A stretch of DNA of 64,000 nt from CBDCMJ01 sp965218875 (GTDB lineage Bacteria; Chloroflexota; Dehalococcoidia; Lucifugimonadales; UBA3495), in contig OZ244707.1 in the NCBI GenBank assembly GCA_965218875.1, forward strand, positions 1,302,001 through 1,366,000. The letters are read 5' to 3'. A model generated the notes under the pieces. That model did not search any database and was not told the DNA's origin. It worked only from the letters and a program-made list of their open reading frames with translations. The stretch's first letter is position 1. Every line of letters begins with the position of its first letter. The translations under genes were made by a program, and so were the position numbers. Positions 34,174 through 41,832 of this stretch are shown piece by piece.

Positions 34174-34617
34174 ATGTCAACCGGTACGCAAGGGCTTGCC
34201 AAGACGGAATCTCAGGCATTGGTCAGGATTACCGAGATGGACCACATCGTGCTCCGGGTCAAGGACGTGGAGGTGTCCCTGGGGTTCTATACGGAGACGC
34301 TAGGGCTCAAGCCGGAGCGGGTCGAGCAGTGGAGAGCGGGTGAGGTGCGTTTCCCGTCGGCCAGACTGAACGATGACACCATCATCGACCTCTTTCTCAC
34401 GGACCAAGAGCCTATTGGCCGCGACGGGGCCCGCAACCAGGACCACTTCTGCATGGTAATCGAGCCCACAGACATGGAAGAGCTCAAGCGGCGGTTCGAG
34501 GCTATCGGGGTGGGGATTCACTCCGGACCGGGCAAGCGCTGGGGCTCCCACGGCGACGGCATTTCCCTGTACGTGTTCGATCCCGACGACAACGTAGTGG
34601 AGCTTCGTCACTACTAG
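34174..34617 (+). CDS. VOC family protein
   Basis: A 147-residue glyoxalase/dioxygenase-fold protein. MDHIVLRVKDVEVSLGFYTETLGLKPERVEQW begins the first beta-alpha-beta module; HFCMVIEPTDMEELKRRFEAIGV and YVFDPDDNVVELRHY complete it. His in DHIVL and Glu in VVELRHY are typical metal ligands. AGGAGG lies six to seven bases before the ATG at 34174. The substrate is unknown. It converges with a second VOC gene 57 bases away. Confidence 0.85.
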   Translation: MSTGTQGLAKTESQALVRITEMDHIVLRVKDVEVSLGFYTETLGLKPERVEQWRAGEVRFPSARLNDDTIIDLFLTDQEPIGRDGARNQDHFCMVIEPTDMEELKRRFEAIGVGIHSGPGKRWGSHGDGISLYVFDPDDNVVELRHY

Positions 34618-34673
34618 CCCGAGCATCCCCGCAGCCGGAAGACGCCGGGAACGAAGGGACGACCGGATAGGTC

Positions 34674-35192
34674 TCAGCTCCCGGAAGCCCCAGGGTCCGG
34701 GGGAGGGTCGTCGAAGGAGAACGGGGAGTCCTGGTCTCCCCGGCCTCGCAGAAACAGTTCGCGGGCGTTGGGATACTCGTAGTAGATTTCCAGCCCGTTG
34801 CCGTCCGGGTCTTTGAAGTAGATGCTCCGCTGGCTCACGTGGTCCATCAGGCGCGCCACCTCCACACCGTGGGCCTGCAGGGTATCGTAGGCCTGCTTCA
34901 GCGCGCCGTAGCTGCCAACCTTAAAAGCAATGTGGACCAGGCCAGGCCGGTCTCCGTCGGCGGCGGGAAGGGAATCCGCGGGGTTGATCACCGGCGAAAC
35001 GTCTATGGTGTGCCCGTCTCCGGGCAGGCTCATGAACACCCCGCCGTGGTCCGGGTCCTCCTCCATCAACTGGAAACCCAGCACCTCGGTGTAGAATCTC
35101 TTGGACCGGTCCACGTCCCTAACCCGCAGGGCGCAGTGGCCGATTCTCTCCAGTGCAATGGCTATGACGGCCTCCTCGTTTCCGGCCTGCAC
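34674..35192 (-). CDS. VOC family protein
   Basis: A second vicinal-oxygen-chelate protein, 172 residues from GTG at 35192. ERIGHCALRVRDVDRSKRFYTEVLGFQLMEED and LVHIAFKVGSYGALKQAYDTLQAHGV, then RSIYFKDPDGNGLEIYYEYP, show the paired beta-alpha-beta modules and metal ligands (His, His, Glu). It resembles catechol-2,3-dioxygenase-like members. The start is unsure: AGGAGG lies within the reading frame just before ALERIGH, so a shorter product from a rare codon there is possible. Confidence 0.83.
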   Translation of the reverse strand: MQAGNEEAVIAIALERIGHCALRVRDVDRSKRFYTEVLGFQLMEEDPDHGGVFMSLPGDGHTIDVSPVINPADSLPAADGDRPGLVHIAFKVGSYGALKQAYDTLQAHGVEVARLMDHVSQRSIYFKDPDGNGLEIYYEYPNARELFLRGRGDQDSPFSFDDPPPDPGASGS

Positions 35193-35233
35193 CCAAGGTC
35201 AACGCGGGGCGGCGGCCGCTCGGTCTATCAGGG

Positions 35234-35359
35234 CTAGCCCCGAAGCGGTGACTCCCTTTCCTCGGCAGGGCGGTCCGGTGTTTCAGGTCTGACCGTCCGC
35301 TTGAAGAGGTTTATCGCCGCAACTCCCATTGAGAGCAACACTGCTCCTACTGCGGTCAA
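35234..35359 (-). CDS. Possible 41-residue single-span membrane protein
   Basis: A short reading frame from TTG reads TAVGAVLLSMGVAAINLFK followed by a hydrophilic tail RTVRPETPDRPAEERESPL. One hydrophobic helix with a positively charged cytoplasmic flank resembles small membrane proteins. AGGAG lies before an internal TTG five codons further in, so the start is ambiguous. It stands 41 bases before the VOC gene on the same strand. The remaining gap (35360-35636) shows nothing recognisable. Confidence 0.3.
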   Translation of the reverse strand: MTAVGAVLLSMGVAAINLFKRTVRPETPDRPAEERESPLRG

Positions 35360-35636
35360 GACTCAAAGCATGGGACCCTCCAAATAACGGGTTGAAACAC
35401 TACAGCATCGCCGCCGGCAGGTCGATGCGGCGGCTTTCGTCTTGGGTAAACACCGGATGGTTCTGTGCCGTTGATACGCCGGCGATGCGGTATTGGATCG
35501 GCGCGATGGTCTCGGATGTTCTTACGCTCCGGGGGCATCCAAGCCGGCACGCTCCTTCCGGGCTGAAGTCGGCCCCGGCTGTTAGGCGGCGTAGGGTTGG
35601 CGTCCCGCCTCGGGGGTGGGGCTTGCCCGTACCTGG

Positions 35637-35708
35637 TCGGGGCGGGCAGATTTGAACTGCCGACCTCCTGGTCCCAAACCAGGCGCCCTGCCGCTGGGCC
35701 ACGCCCCG
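35637..35708 (-). tRNA. tRNA-Pro (TGG)
   Basis: The reverse complement forms a full cloverleaf: acceptor CGGGGCG/CGCCCCG, anticodon stem CCTGG/CCAGG with loop TTTGGGA (anticodon TGG), T arm GGCAG-TTCAAAT-CTGCC, discriminator A. CCA is not encoded. Confidence 0.95.
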
Positions 35709-35829
35709 ACGGTTTGGCATTGGTGCTGAAGAGTGGCGGGAGAGGGACGGAGCCGTCCCGTCCGCCGAGGCCCCGGGACGACGAGACCTTTGGACAATTT
35801 GGGGCGATGGCCTTCAGCAGGCTGGTTGA

Positions 35830-35904
35830 TGGTACCCCCGGAGAGGGTCGAACTCTCGTCTCCGGCTCCGGAGGCCGGCACTCTATCCACTGAGCTACAG
35901 GGGC
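35830..35904 (-). tRNA. tRNA-Arg (CCG), CCA encoded
   Basis: The reverse complement gives acceptor GCCCCTG paired with CGGGGGT (two G-U pairs), anticodon stem CCGGC/GCCGG with loop CTCCGGA (anticodon CCG), T arm GAGAG-TTCGACC-CTCTC, discriminator A and an encoded CCA, unlike the other two tRNAs here. Confidence 0.95.
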
Positions 35905-35956
35905 AGGCAACAGATTTAGGTTACCATGGCGGCGGCGGCGTCACAAGCTTGAGCAG

Positions 35957-36112
35957 GCCCCGGTAACTGTTCAGAATCGGTGAGCCCAATGGCACGCAAC
36001 CGTTCGTCCTGAGCGAAGCGAAGTGCAGCCGCAGGCGGAACGAAGCGCAGTCGCAGGGCCTGTTCTGAGCTTGTCGAAGGGCCGCCCCCCTCAACTCTGA
36101 ACAGTTACAAGC
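35957..36112. repeat. Element bounded by 13-bp inverted repeats
   Basis: GTAACTGTTCAGA near the left end and TCTGAACAGTTAC near the right end are perfect inverted copies about 150 bases apart. Between them lies a TCCTGAGC...TTGTCGAAGG module of the type repeated at 36549 and 37940. A solitary copy of the end sequence (TCTGAACAGTTAC) occurs at 2109-2121. It may be a small non-autonomous mobile element. Confidence 0.5.
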
Positions 36113-36265
36113 CCCGTTTACGTCGTTACGCACGCTCCCAGGCGCCCGCGGCCAACCGGGCAATTTAGGCCGCGCCACCCCCGGAGCCTGGGCATCAGGG
36201 TCATTCGATTATCGTGGCGCTTGAGGCCCTTCTCCAACATGTCGTGCCGAGCCCACCCACCCCTG

Positions 36266-36425
36266 TCATTCCGCGGGAGCACCCACCCCTGTCATTCCGC
36301 GGCCGCGAAGCGGCGAGGAATCTACAGTGCATAGCTGCCAGCCCGGGCCACTGGTGATGGGCCGCTCGGCCGCTCCCCCATTTTCATCCGCATGCGTGGC
36401 CTTCACAAGGCCATTAGTAATTCTG
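36266..36425. repeat. GTCATTCCG repeats with a ~120-base dispersed unit
   Basis: Two adjacent copies of ACCCACCCCTGTCATTCCGC are followed by GGCGAGGAATCTACAGTGCATAGCTG-like sequence. The reverse complement of 36310-36425 matches 46545-46660: a GGCCTTG-GGCCAC stem, a GAAAAT block, GAGCGGCCCATCACC, GCTATGCA and then GATTCCTCG. So this is a second dispersed unit adjoining the CATTCCG core. Confidence 0.55.
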
Positions 36426-36546
36426 AGCTCGCCGAAGAATCTCAGCTACGGAAGAGAGGCCCTTCACTTCGTTCAGATGCCGTATTAGTTGTCAAGTTGT
36501 TGGGCTAGGCTGGTGCAATTGAAGATCAAGACTTCGCCGCTTTTAA

Positions 36547-36680
36547 CCGTTCGTCCTGAGCGAAGCGGAGTGGAGCCGGAGGCGGAACGCAGCGCAGTCA
36601 AAGGGGCCTGTCCTGAGCCTGTCGAAGGGCCGGCGCCGGGGAGACCCTTCGACTCCGCTGTGCTGCGCTCAGGCCGAACG
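36547..36680. repeat. TCCTGAGC...CGAAGG dispersed repeat
   Basis: AACCGTTCGTCCTGAGCGAAG opens the unit, with CCTGTCCTGAGCCTGTCGAAGG inside and CTTCGACTCCGCTG and GCTCAGGCCGAACG closing it as an imperfect inverted copy. Related units lie within 35999-36085 and at 37938-37985. Such palindromic units are common in high-GC environmental genomes; the function is unknown. Confidence 0.55.
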
Positions 36681-36743
36681 CAGAAAATCACCAGCCGTGA
36701 CCTGCAAGTTCTTCTTGATTTGAGATAGTTTCTTAGTAATTCC

Positions 36744-37018
36744 GATTATAGCAGCGTGAGCCTGGACTCCTGCGGGCTCCCCCTTGATCCAAAACTCCCG
36801 ACACTTCCCCCTTGCGCCCTCCGATGACCCCTCCCTACGCTGTTCATAGGCAGCCAATAGCCCCCTGCCAAATCGAACCGATTATAGCAGCGTGAGCCTG
36901 GACTCCGGCGGCCTACCCGTTCCTCCAAAACTCCCGACACTTCCCCCTTGCCACTCCCGGTGCCCACTCCCTACCCTGTTGATAGGCAGCCAATAGCCCC
37001 CTGCCAAATCCATCAAAC
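36744..37018 (+). repeat. Tandem duplication (2 x ~136 bases), leader of cassette copy C
   Basis: Two direct units beginning GATTATAGCAGCGTGAGCCT at 36744 and 36880 each continue with AAAACTCCCGACACTTCCCC and AGGCAGCCAATAGCCCCCTG. Single, diverged versions stand at 1935-2106 (minus strand) and 10195-10340. They directly precede the HTH-like gene at 37043, so they may be its regulatory leader. Confidence 0.65.
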
Positions 37019-37042
37019 CGCCACTGAGGCCCATGGCTCGAA

Positions 37043-37471
37043 ATGGCTCATAATGGCCCTGAAATAAAAAACCCCGGCCTCTCCTCGCGCCAACAATCGG
37101 CTCTACCCATACTCGCCGCCGCCCCATCCATCGCCCAAGCCGCCCGCGTCTCCAAGGTGGGCCGCCGCAGCGGATGCACCTACCTCGGGACAGAAGGTTC
37201 ACGCGTAGGGGCGAAAATTTTTTCGCCCCTACCGTCTAGGCGGCACCGCCGCGCGAAAAACTGCCTCCGAAGCCTCGCCTTTCGAGCCGTCGTTTGCCTC
37301 GGCGACCTCTTGGAGAGTCGGAACCCGGAAATCCGCCTCCGCGCCGTCCGCGCCATCCTCAGTTGCTCGACCAAGTCCAGGCCTTGGAGGCCGCCCTGCC
37401 CCTCTGGACCGCCCAGCGGAAATCCAGGTAGCCTCAGCCCTTTGCGGGGTGCCCATCCCCATTCGTGGTGA
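37043..37471 (+). pseudogene. HTH-type gene, probably degraded (cassette copy C)
   Basis: The reading frame starts MAHNGPEIKNPGLSSRQQSAL and PILAAAPSIAQAARVSKVGRRS, which looks like a small helix-turn-helix of the phage-terminase-small-subunit/transposase type. It resumes homologous-looking text only at LLESRNPEIRLRAVRAIL. Between them sits a perfect palindrome (37205-37232) and text unlike a normal protein, so the DNA-binding protein is probably disrupted although the frame stays open to 37471. It is followed by a small unknown gene with a good ribosome site. Truncated starts of the same gene occur at 10338 and 1949. Confidence 0.45.
37205..37232. repeat. Perfect 13-bp palindrome inside the HTH-type gene
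   Basis: GTAGGGGCGAAAA and TTTTCGCCCCTAC are exact inverted copies with a two-base centre. It falls inside the reading frame between the helix-turn-helix part and the conserved tail, which suggests a small palindromic insertion. Confidence 0.65.
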
Positions 37472-37516
37472 GACCTTCCAACCACCCAAATCAATCCATC
37501 CAAAGGAGAAGTCCCT

Positions 37517-37906
37517 ATGACCATCGCCTCGTTGCGGGCCCGCATCCGCTCCCTTCGCCGTAGAATGGCCCTGCCCTACGCCCAGGTCATGCTCCAACGC
37601 GAGGCCGACGACCTCTGCACCCAATGGGCTGTCGCCCAGGCGGATAAACGGCCCACACCCTCCCCCCAAGCCTTCGTCCGCCGGGTCGCCCAGGCGGGTT
37701 TCCATCTCCCGACCTTCGCCGCCGCCGCCCGTTACCTTGAACGCTGCGCCGGGCTCCGCCAGGAGCCCAGCCGGGAGCCCACCCCGGAGCTCCTCCTTCG
37801 CGCCCTCCTCCCCTGGGCCGAGTATCACCCGGGCGTCACTCTCCCTCCCAAACCCCCGGTATGGCCCAGGGCCACCGCCAGGGCCACCGCCAGGGCCACC
37901 GGATGA
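37517..37906 (+). CDS. Small Arg-rich protein of unknown function with repeated tail
   Basis: A 129-residue protein, MTIASLRARIRSLRRRMALP at the start, with a helical middle (MLQREADDLCTQWAVAQADK, AFVRRVAQAGFHLPTFAAAARYLERC) and a Pro-rich C-terminal part. The last codons come from a 12-base tandem repeat (GGCCACCGCCAG units, 37869-37901), giving RATARATARATG. AAGGAG precedes the ATG at normal spacing. It follows the HTH-type gene by 45 bases and looks like its partner in an accessory cassette. No family is recognised. Confidence 0.6.
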   Translation: MTIASLRARIRSLRRRMALPYAQVMLQREADDLCTQWAVAQADKRPTPSPQAFVRRVAQAGFHLPTFAAAARYLERCAGLRQEPSREPTPELLLRALLPWAEYHPGVTLPPKPPVWPRATARATARATG

Positions 37907-38126
37907 TCCTGACGCTCGAAGCGCTTCTCCGCCAAGTCACGCTGAGCCCTTCGGCGGAGTCTATCCTGAGCGTAGCCGAAGGGCTCAGGGCGCCGGAATA
38001 GGACAATCGAAAGACCCTGGCCTGGGCCAGACCTGCCGTGGACAACGCGGGAAGCCGGTAATAGAATCGTTCCCGCACCAGCCTATCCATATGATCGTGA
38101 TAATTGCGGTCCCGGAGGAACGTCCT

Positions 38127-39179
38127 ATGCCCGTCTTCACGCCGGAATACCTGGAAAACGTGGGGTATCACATCTATCGGGCCAAGGGAGTTTCGGAGCA
38201 CGAGTCCAGGATAGTGGCCACCCACCAGGTAAAAGCCAACCTGGTGGGCCACGACTCCCACGGCGTCATCCACATACCGGAGTACGTGGCCCGCATCGAC
38301 CGGGGCCACATAGTGCCCGGAGCCCCCTTCGTCGTGGAGAGGGAGGCCCCCTGCACCGCGGTGGTCAACGGCAACTGGGGATTCGGCTTTGTCGTGACGG
38401 AGCGGGCCATGGCAATGGCCATCGAGAAAGCCAAGGCCCACGGCGTGGCTGCCGTCACCGTACACTATCAGAGTCACATCGGACGGCTGGGAGACTACCC
38501 CACCATGGCTCTCCGGGAGGGCATGATAGGGTTGATAACCGCGGACTCGGGCGCCGGGCCCAAGGCGGTTGCCCCGTTTGGGGGCATGGGCCGCCGCCTG
38601 GGGACCAACCCCATCTGCATCGGGATGCCCAGCGACCTGGAAGGGCCGGTGTTGCTGGACATGGCCACCAGCGCCGTGGCCCAGGGAAAAATCTCCCTGG
38701 CCCGCAACCGCGGCGAGGCCGTGCCGCCGGGCTGGATAATAGACAAACGGGGCGCCGCCACAACCAATCCGGACGACTACTTCGACGGGGGCGCCATACT
38801 GCCGGTGGGGGCAGACCAGGGACACAAGGGCTATGGACTTTCATTCATGGTGGAGGCCTTCTCCGGGCTGCTCACCGGCCTGGGCTTCGGCATCGACCCC
38901 CAGGCTAGGCACAACGACGGGTGCTTCATCTCGGTCTTCGACGTGGAACACTTCCGGCCGCTGGCCCAGTTCAAGAAAGAGGTGGCGGATTTCGTGGAGT
39001 TCGTCAAGACCTCACCGCCCGCCGCGGGGTTCGACGAGGTGCTCTACCCCGGCGAGATTGAGTTTCGCACCGAGCAGCGACGGTTGAAAGAGGGCATTTT
39101 CGTGGAAGACGGGACGTGGGAGCAGATCTCCGGCCTGATGCAACAGCTTGGAGTCTCCGACAAGGCCGGGACGCCCTAG
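38127..39179 (+). CDS. Ldh family (malate/L-lactate-type) dehydrogenase
   Basis: A 350-residue NAD(P)-dependent 2-hydroxyacid dehydrogenase of the MDH2/YlbC-like family, not the Rossmann LDH. Marks are VKANLVGHDSHGVIHIPEYV, near residue 120 VTVHYQSHIGRLGDY (His catalytic region), then GGMGRRLGTNPICIGMP, LDMATSAVAQGKISLARNRGE, PVGADQGHKGYGLSFMVEAFSGLLTG and CFISVFDVEHF. GGAGG lies nine to ten bases before the ATG at 38127. The substrate could be malate, lactate, ureidoglycolate or sulfolactate. Confidence 0.92.
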   Translation: MPVFTPEYLENVGYHIYRAKGVSEHESRIVATHQVKANLVGHDSHGVIHIPEYVARIDRGHIVPGAPFVVEREAPCTAVVNGNWGFGFVVTERAMAMAIEKAKAHGVAAVTVHYQSHIGRLGDYPTMALREGMIGLITADSGAGPKAVAPFGGMGRRLGTNPICIGMPSDLEGPVLLDMATSAVAQGKISLARNRGEAVPPGWIIDKRGAATTNPDDYFDGGAILPVGADQGHKGYGLSFMVEAFSGLLTGLGFGIDPQARHNDGCFISVFDVEHFRPLAQFKKEVADFVEFVKTSPPAAGFDEVLYPGEIEFRTEQRRLKEGIFVEDGTWEQISGLMQQLGVSDKAGTP

Positions 39180-39210
39180 CGGGGACCCCTGGGGCGCGGA
39201 TCGGGAGGCC

Positions 39211-39357
39211 CAGGGTTTTTTGATTGTCCCCCTGGCCCGCACCTGTCATTCCGAACCAACGGGAGGAATCTGAAATCTCTGCCCAAGGCCAAGGTCACCC
39301 GGACCCAAGAATCTCAGATTCCTCGCTCCGCTCGGAATGACAACTAAAACGCCCTGC
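39211..39357. mobile_element. MITE-like repeat, copy 2
   Basis: About 147 bases closely matching 620-768, including the whole TGTCATTCCGAACCAACGGG core and the CGGAATGACAA right part. The ends CAGGGTTTTTTGATTGTC and, inverted, CAGGGCGTTTTAGTTGTC keep the terminal repeat. No clear target duplication is visible here. Confidence 0.65.
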
Positions 39358-39474
39358 GGGGGGAGCGATCGGCATTGACACCCCATCCCGCCGGTGGCAG
39401 ACTTGCTCGTTGTGCCGCCCCAACCGGGGGCTTCGCCCAGCCGGCGGGGGCAGTCCCAAAAACAGGAGGAATCC

Positions 39475-39681
39475 ATGGCAGAGGTTAGAATTGAAGTGCG
39501 CGAGAACGGCCCCCACCGGATATCCGGGCCCATAGACCTGGTGGACCAAGAGGGAAACGCCTACACCATCCCGGAAGGCCGGTGGGTCTCGTTCTGCCGC
39601 TGCGGTCAGTCCAACAACAAGCCCTTCTGCGACGGCACCCACCTGCACTGTGGCTTCGAGGCCGAATCCAAGGCCAGGTGA
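39475..39681 (+). CDS. CDGSH iron-sulfur domain protein
   Basis: A 68-residue protein holding one CDGSH [2Fe-2S] site: CRCGQSNNKPFCDGTH gives ligands Cys41, Cys43, Cys52 and His56. These small redox proteins bind a labile 2Fe-2S cluster; their bacterial role is mostly unknown. AGGAGG lies five to six bases before the ATG. It is convergent with the dehydrogenase at 39726, with an 8-bp stem between them. Confidence 0.93.
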   Translation: MAEVRIEVRENGPHRISGPIDLVDQEGNAYTIPEGRWVSFCRCGQSNNKPFCDGTHLHCGFEAESKAR

Positions 39682-39714
39682 GCCTCCGGTAGCCCGCCCG
39701 GGATTGCCGGAGGC
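39682..39714. terminator. Stem-loop between convergent genes
   Basis: GCCTCCGG (39682-39689) pairs with CCGGAGGC (39707-39714). It lies in the 44-base gap between CDGSH and the amino-acid dehydrogenase stops. There is no long T-run. Confidence 0.35.
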
Positions 39715-39725
39715 GATTACCCGTC

Positions 39726-40808
39726 TTAAGCCGCCGGCCCGGCGCCCTTGTAGACCTTCCGCATGGCCTTCACCGAGGCTATCCTTGCCTCGGCCAGCAG
39801 ATCGGCGGCCCGGGCGGTGGGGACCTCTTCCGTCTTCGACTTTCGTATTACCCGCCCCATTATGTCGTAGATGCGCTCGGTCTTCTCTCGGGCCCGGCCG
39901 GCGTTATATTGCGCCCCTATTTCCGTCGAAACGTTGATGACCCCCCCGGCGTTGATAATGTAGTCCGGCGCATAGAGAATCCCCCGGCGGTGGAGGTCTT
40001 CTCCGTCCCGGTCCGTTAGCAGTTGGTTGTTGGCGGCCCCGGCCACCACCCGGCACTTGAGCGCGGGAATGGTCTCGGCGTTGAGCACGCCTCCCAGGGC
40101 GCAGGGCGAGAATATATCGCAGTCCAGGTCGAATATCCGTTCCCGGTCCACTATCTCGATGCCCAGGTCCCGGGCCCGATCCAGGGAACTCTCGGTTATG
40201 TCGCACACCACCAACCGGGCGTCCTCTTTCAGGAGATGGTGGGCGGTGTTGAAGGCCACCTTGCCGAACCCCTGCATGGCTATCTTCCTGCCGCTGAGGG
40301 AGTCGGACCCCCACACTTCAGAGGCGCACGCCTTCATGCCCATGTAGACTCCCAGGCCGGTCATAACGGAGGTGTCCCCGCTGCCCCCGGCAGCCTGGGG
40401 CAGGCCCACCACGTGGCGGGTTTCCAGGCGGATGTCCTCCAGGTCTCGGGTGGTGGTGCCCACGTCGGTGGTGGTCAGGTAGCGTCCGCCGAGGGTGTCC
40501 ACGAACATTCCGTAGGACCGGAGAAGGGCCTCGGTCTTCAGGGCGCGCGGATCTCCCATTATCACTCCCTTGCCGCCTCCCATGGGCAGGTCCGCCGCCG
40601 CCGCCTTGTAAGTCATCGCGCGGGAAAGGCGCAGCACGTCCCGCACCGCTTCGGACTCGGACTCGTAGGGCCACATCCTGGTGCCTCCGCAGGCCGGGCC
40701 CAGGGTTGTGTCGTGAATGGCAATGACGGCCCGGAGGCCGGTCGAGGGGTCGGAGCAAAACACCAACTGTTCATGTCCGTAGTCTTCCATCGTTTCGAAT
40801 GCGTCCAT
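39726..40808 (-). CDS. Glu/Leu/Phe/Val dehydrogenase (leucine-dehydrogenase-like)
   Basis: A 360-residue NAD-dependent amino-acid dehydrogenase. Lys in LPMGGGKGVIMGDP is the substrate-binding/catalytic region, TTDVGTTTRDLEDI follows, and the Rossmann part has KIAMQGFGKVAFNTAHHLL and VVAGAANNQLL. The size and the opening MDAFETMEDYGHEQLVFCSDPSTGLRAVIAIHDT are closest to leucine/valine dehydrogenases. It reversibly deaminates branched amino acids to 2-oxoacids. GAGGAGG lies eight bases before the ATG at 40808. Confidence 0.92.
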   Translation of the reverse strand: MDAFETMEDYGHEQLVFCSDPSTGLRAVIAIHDTTLGPACGGTRMWPYESESEAVRDVLRLSRAMTYKAAAADLPMGGGKGVIMGDPRALKTEALLRSYGMFVDTLGGRYLTTTDVGTTTRDLEDIRLETRHVVGLPQAAGGSGDTSVMTGLGVYMGMKACASEVWGSDSLSGRKIAMQGFGKVAFNTAHHLLKEDARLVVCDITESSLDRARDLGIEIVDRERIFDLDCDIFSPCALGGVLNAETIPALKCRVVAGAANNQLLTDRDGEDLHRRGILYAPDYIINAGGVINVSTEIGAQYNAGRAREKTERIYDIMGRVIRKSKTEEVPTARAADLLAEARIASVKAMRKVYKGAGPAA

Positions 40809-41175
40809 TGCTTGTGACCTCCTCTGGAAATCATGGCGGTCATGGACCACTAAACAGCAACCCGCAGCTTTCTCATGACGGCGGATTCCCCACGCCTCCC
40901 AGAGGGTTCCGCTAAAACCGCTACAGGACTTGCACCCCTCTACTACTATTATAGACCTACCCTGCACCGGAACAGCTTTAATCTACCGCGTCTTATTCCC
41001 AGACTGAAGGCGGGGCGAGAAGGGCAACCGTCCTCAATGGTGAGAGACGGGCGAGTACGCTCGGCATGACGAGCCGGGGGTTAGGTATGACGTGAGCGTG
41101 TGGGTCCGGCGCGACGGGAACACCAAAGGGAAAGTCCGGGAAAACCAAAGTGCTCTCACCGGGAAGGGCCACGGA
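40809..41175. other. Structured-looking intergenic region without a recognised gene
   Basis: The gap between the divergent dehydrogenase and cyclophilin genes. It contains several short stems (GCTCGGCATGACGAGC near 41059-41074) and purine-rich stretches (GGGAAAGTCCGGGAAAACC near 41128). It superficially recalls structured RNA, but I could not match RNase P, tmRNA, 6S or a known riboswitch. No convincing reading frame is seen. Confidence 0.3.
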
Positions 41176-41205
41176 TTGAGCGGGGTATGAGTTGGGGGAT
41201 ATAAT
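41176..41205 (+). promoter_or_regulatory. Putative promoter of cyclophilin gene
   Basis: TTGAGC (41176-41181) and TATAAT (41200-41205) with an 18-base spacer, about 75 bases before the cyclophilin ATG. Confidence 0.55.
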
Positions 41206-41279
41206 CAGCGCCTATCAGCCCGTTAGGCGCACTACTCTTCCGATCTAAACCGATGCCAACGCCAAGCCGAGGAGATGTC

Positions 41280-41804
41280 ATGCCCAGCCAGTACTCCAGC
41301 CCGCCGGAGATGTCCTTAGACGCAGACAAGACCTATACCGCGTTCATTCGCACCAGCCAGGGAGACATGGCCGTGGAGCTGTTCGCCTTGGAGGCTCCCG
41401 CCACGGTCAACAACTTCGTGTTTCTGGCCCGGGAGGGGTTTTACGACAACGGCGGATTTCACCGCGTAATCAAGGACTTCATGGTCCAAGGCGGCTGTCC
41501 CAAGGGTGACGGCACCGGGGGGCCCGGCTATCGGTTTCCCGACGAGGCTGTGACCCGCAAGTACGTCAGGGGCACCCTGGCCATGGCCAACGCCGGACCC
41601 AACACCAACGGCAGCCAGTTCTTCATCGTCCACGGCGACGACGCTGGCCTGCCTCCCAACTACACCATATTCGGGATGCTCACCGAGGGCTCCGACGTGC
41701 TGGACGCGCTGGCGGGAGTGGACGTGATCCCGGGCAACGGCCGGGAGAGCTCCCGGCCGCGGGAGCGGCTGGTGATCCGGACCATCGACATCACCGAAGC
41801 CTGA
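41280..41804 (+). CDS. Cyclophilin-type peptidyl-prolyl isomerase
   Basis: A 174-residue cytoplasmic cyclophilin. TSQGDMAVELFALEAPATVNNFVFLAREGFYDN, GFHRVIKDFMVQGGCPKGDGTGGPGYRF, TLAMANAGPNTNGSQFFIVHGD and YTIFGMLTEGSDVLDAL are the standard active-site blocks; the catalytic Arg (FHRVI) and FMVQ are kept. It speeds proline isomerisation during folding. The ATG at 41280 is chosen for the GAGGAGATG just before it; an in-frame ATG lies at 41253. No signal peptide is present. Confidence 0.92.
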   Translation: MPSQYSSPPEMSLDADKTYTAFIRTSQGDMAVELFALEAPATVNNFVFLAREGFYDNGGFHRVIKDFMVQGGCPKGDGTGGPGYRFPDEAVTRKYVRGTLAMANAGPNTNGSQFFIVHGDDAGLPPNYTIFGMLTEGSDVLDALAGVDVIPGNGRESSRPRERLVIRTIDITEA

Positions 41805-41832
41805 GCCGACACAACGACCGGTCGTCCTTTGC

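Noticed and set aside
36480..37500. CRISPR array in the repeat-rich patch
   Set aside because: Repeats are few, long and uneven in spacing, lack unique spacers of even size, and no cas gene is near.
37738..38126. N-terminal extension of the Ldh-type dehydrogenase
   Set aside because: The frame stays open upstream but covers the Arg-rich gene and a repeat; the family start and GGAGG support ATG at 38127.
40980..41160. RNase P or other structured RNA in the dehydrogenase-cyclophilin gap
   Set aside because: The GGGAAAGTCCGGGAA stretch recalls RNase P, but the other conserved regions (ACAGAA, the P4 partner) are missing.
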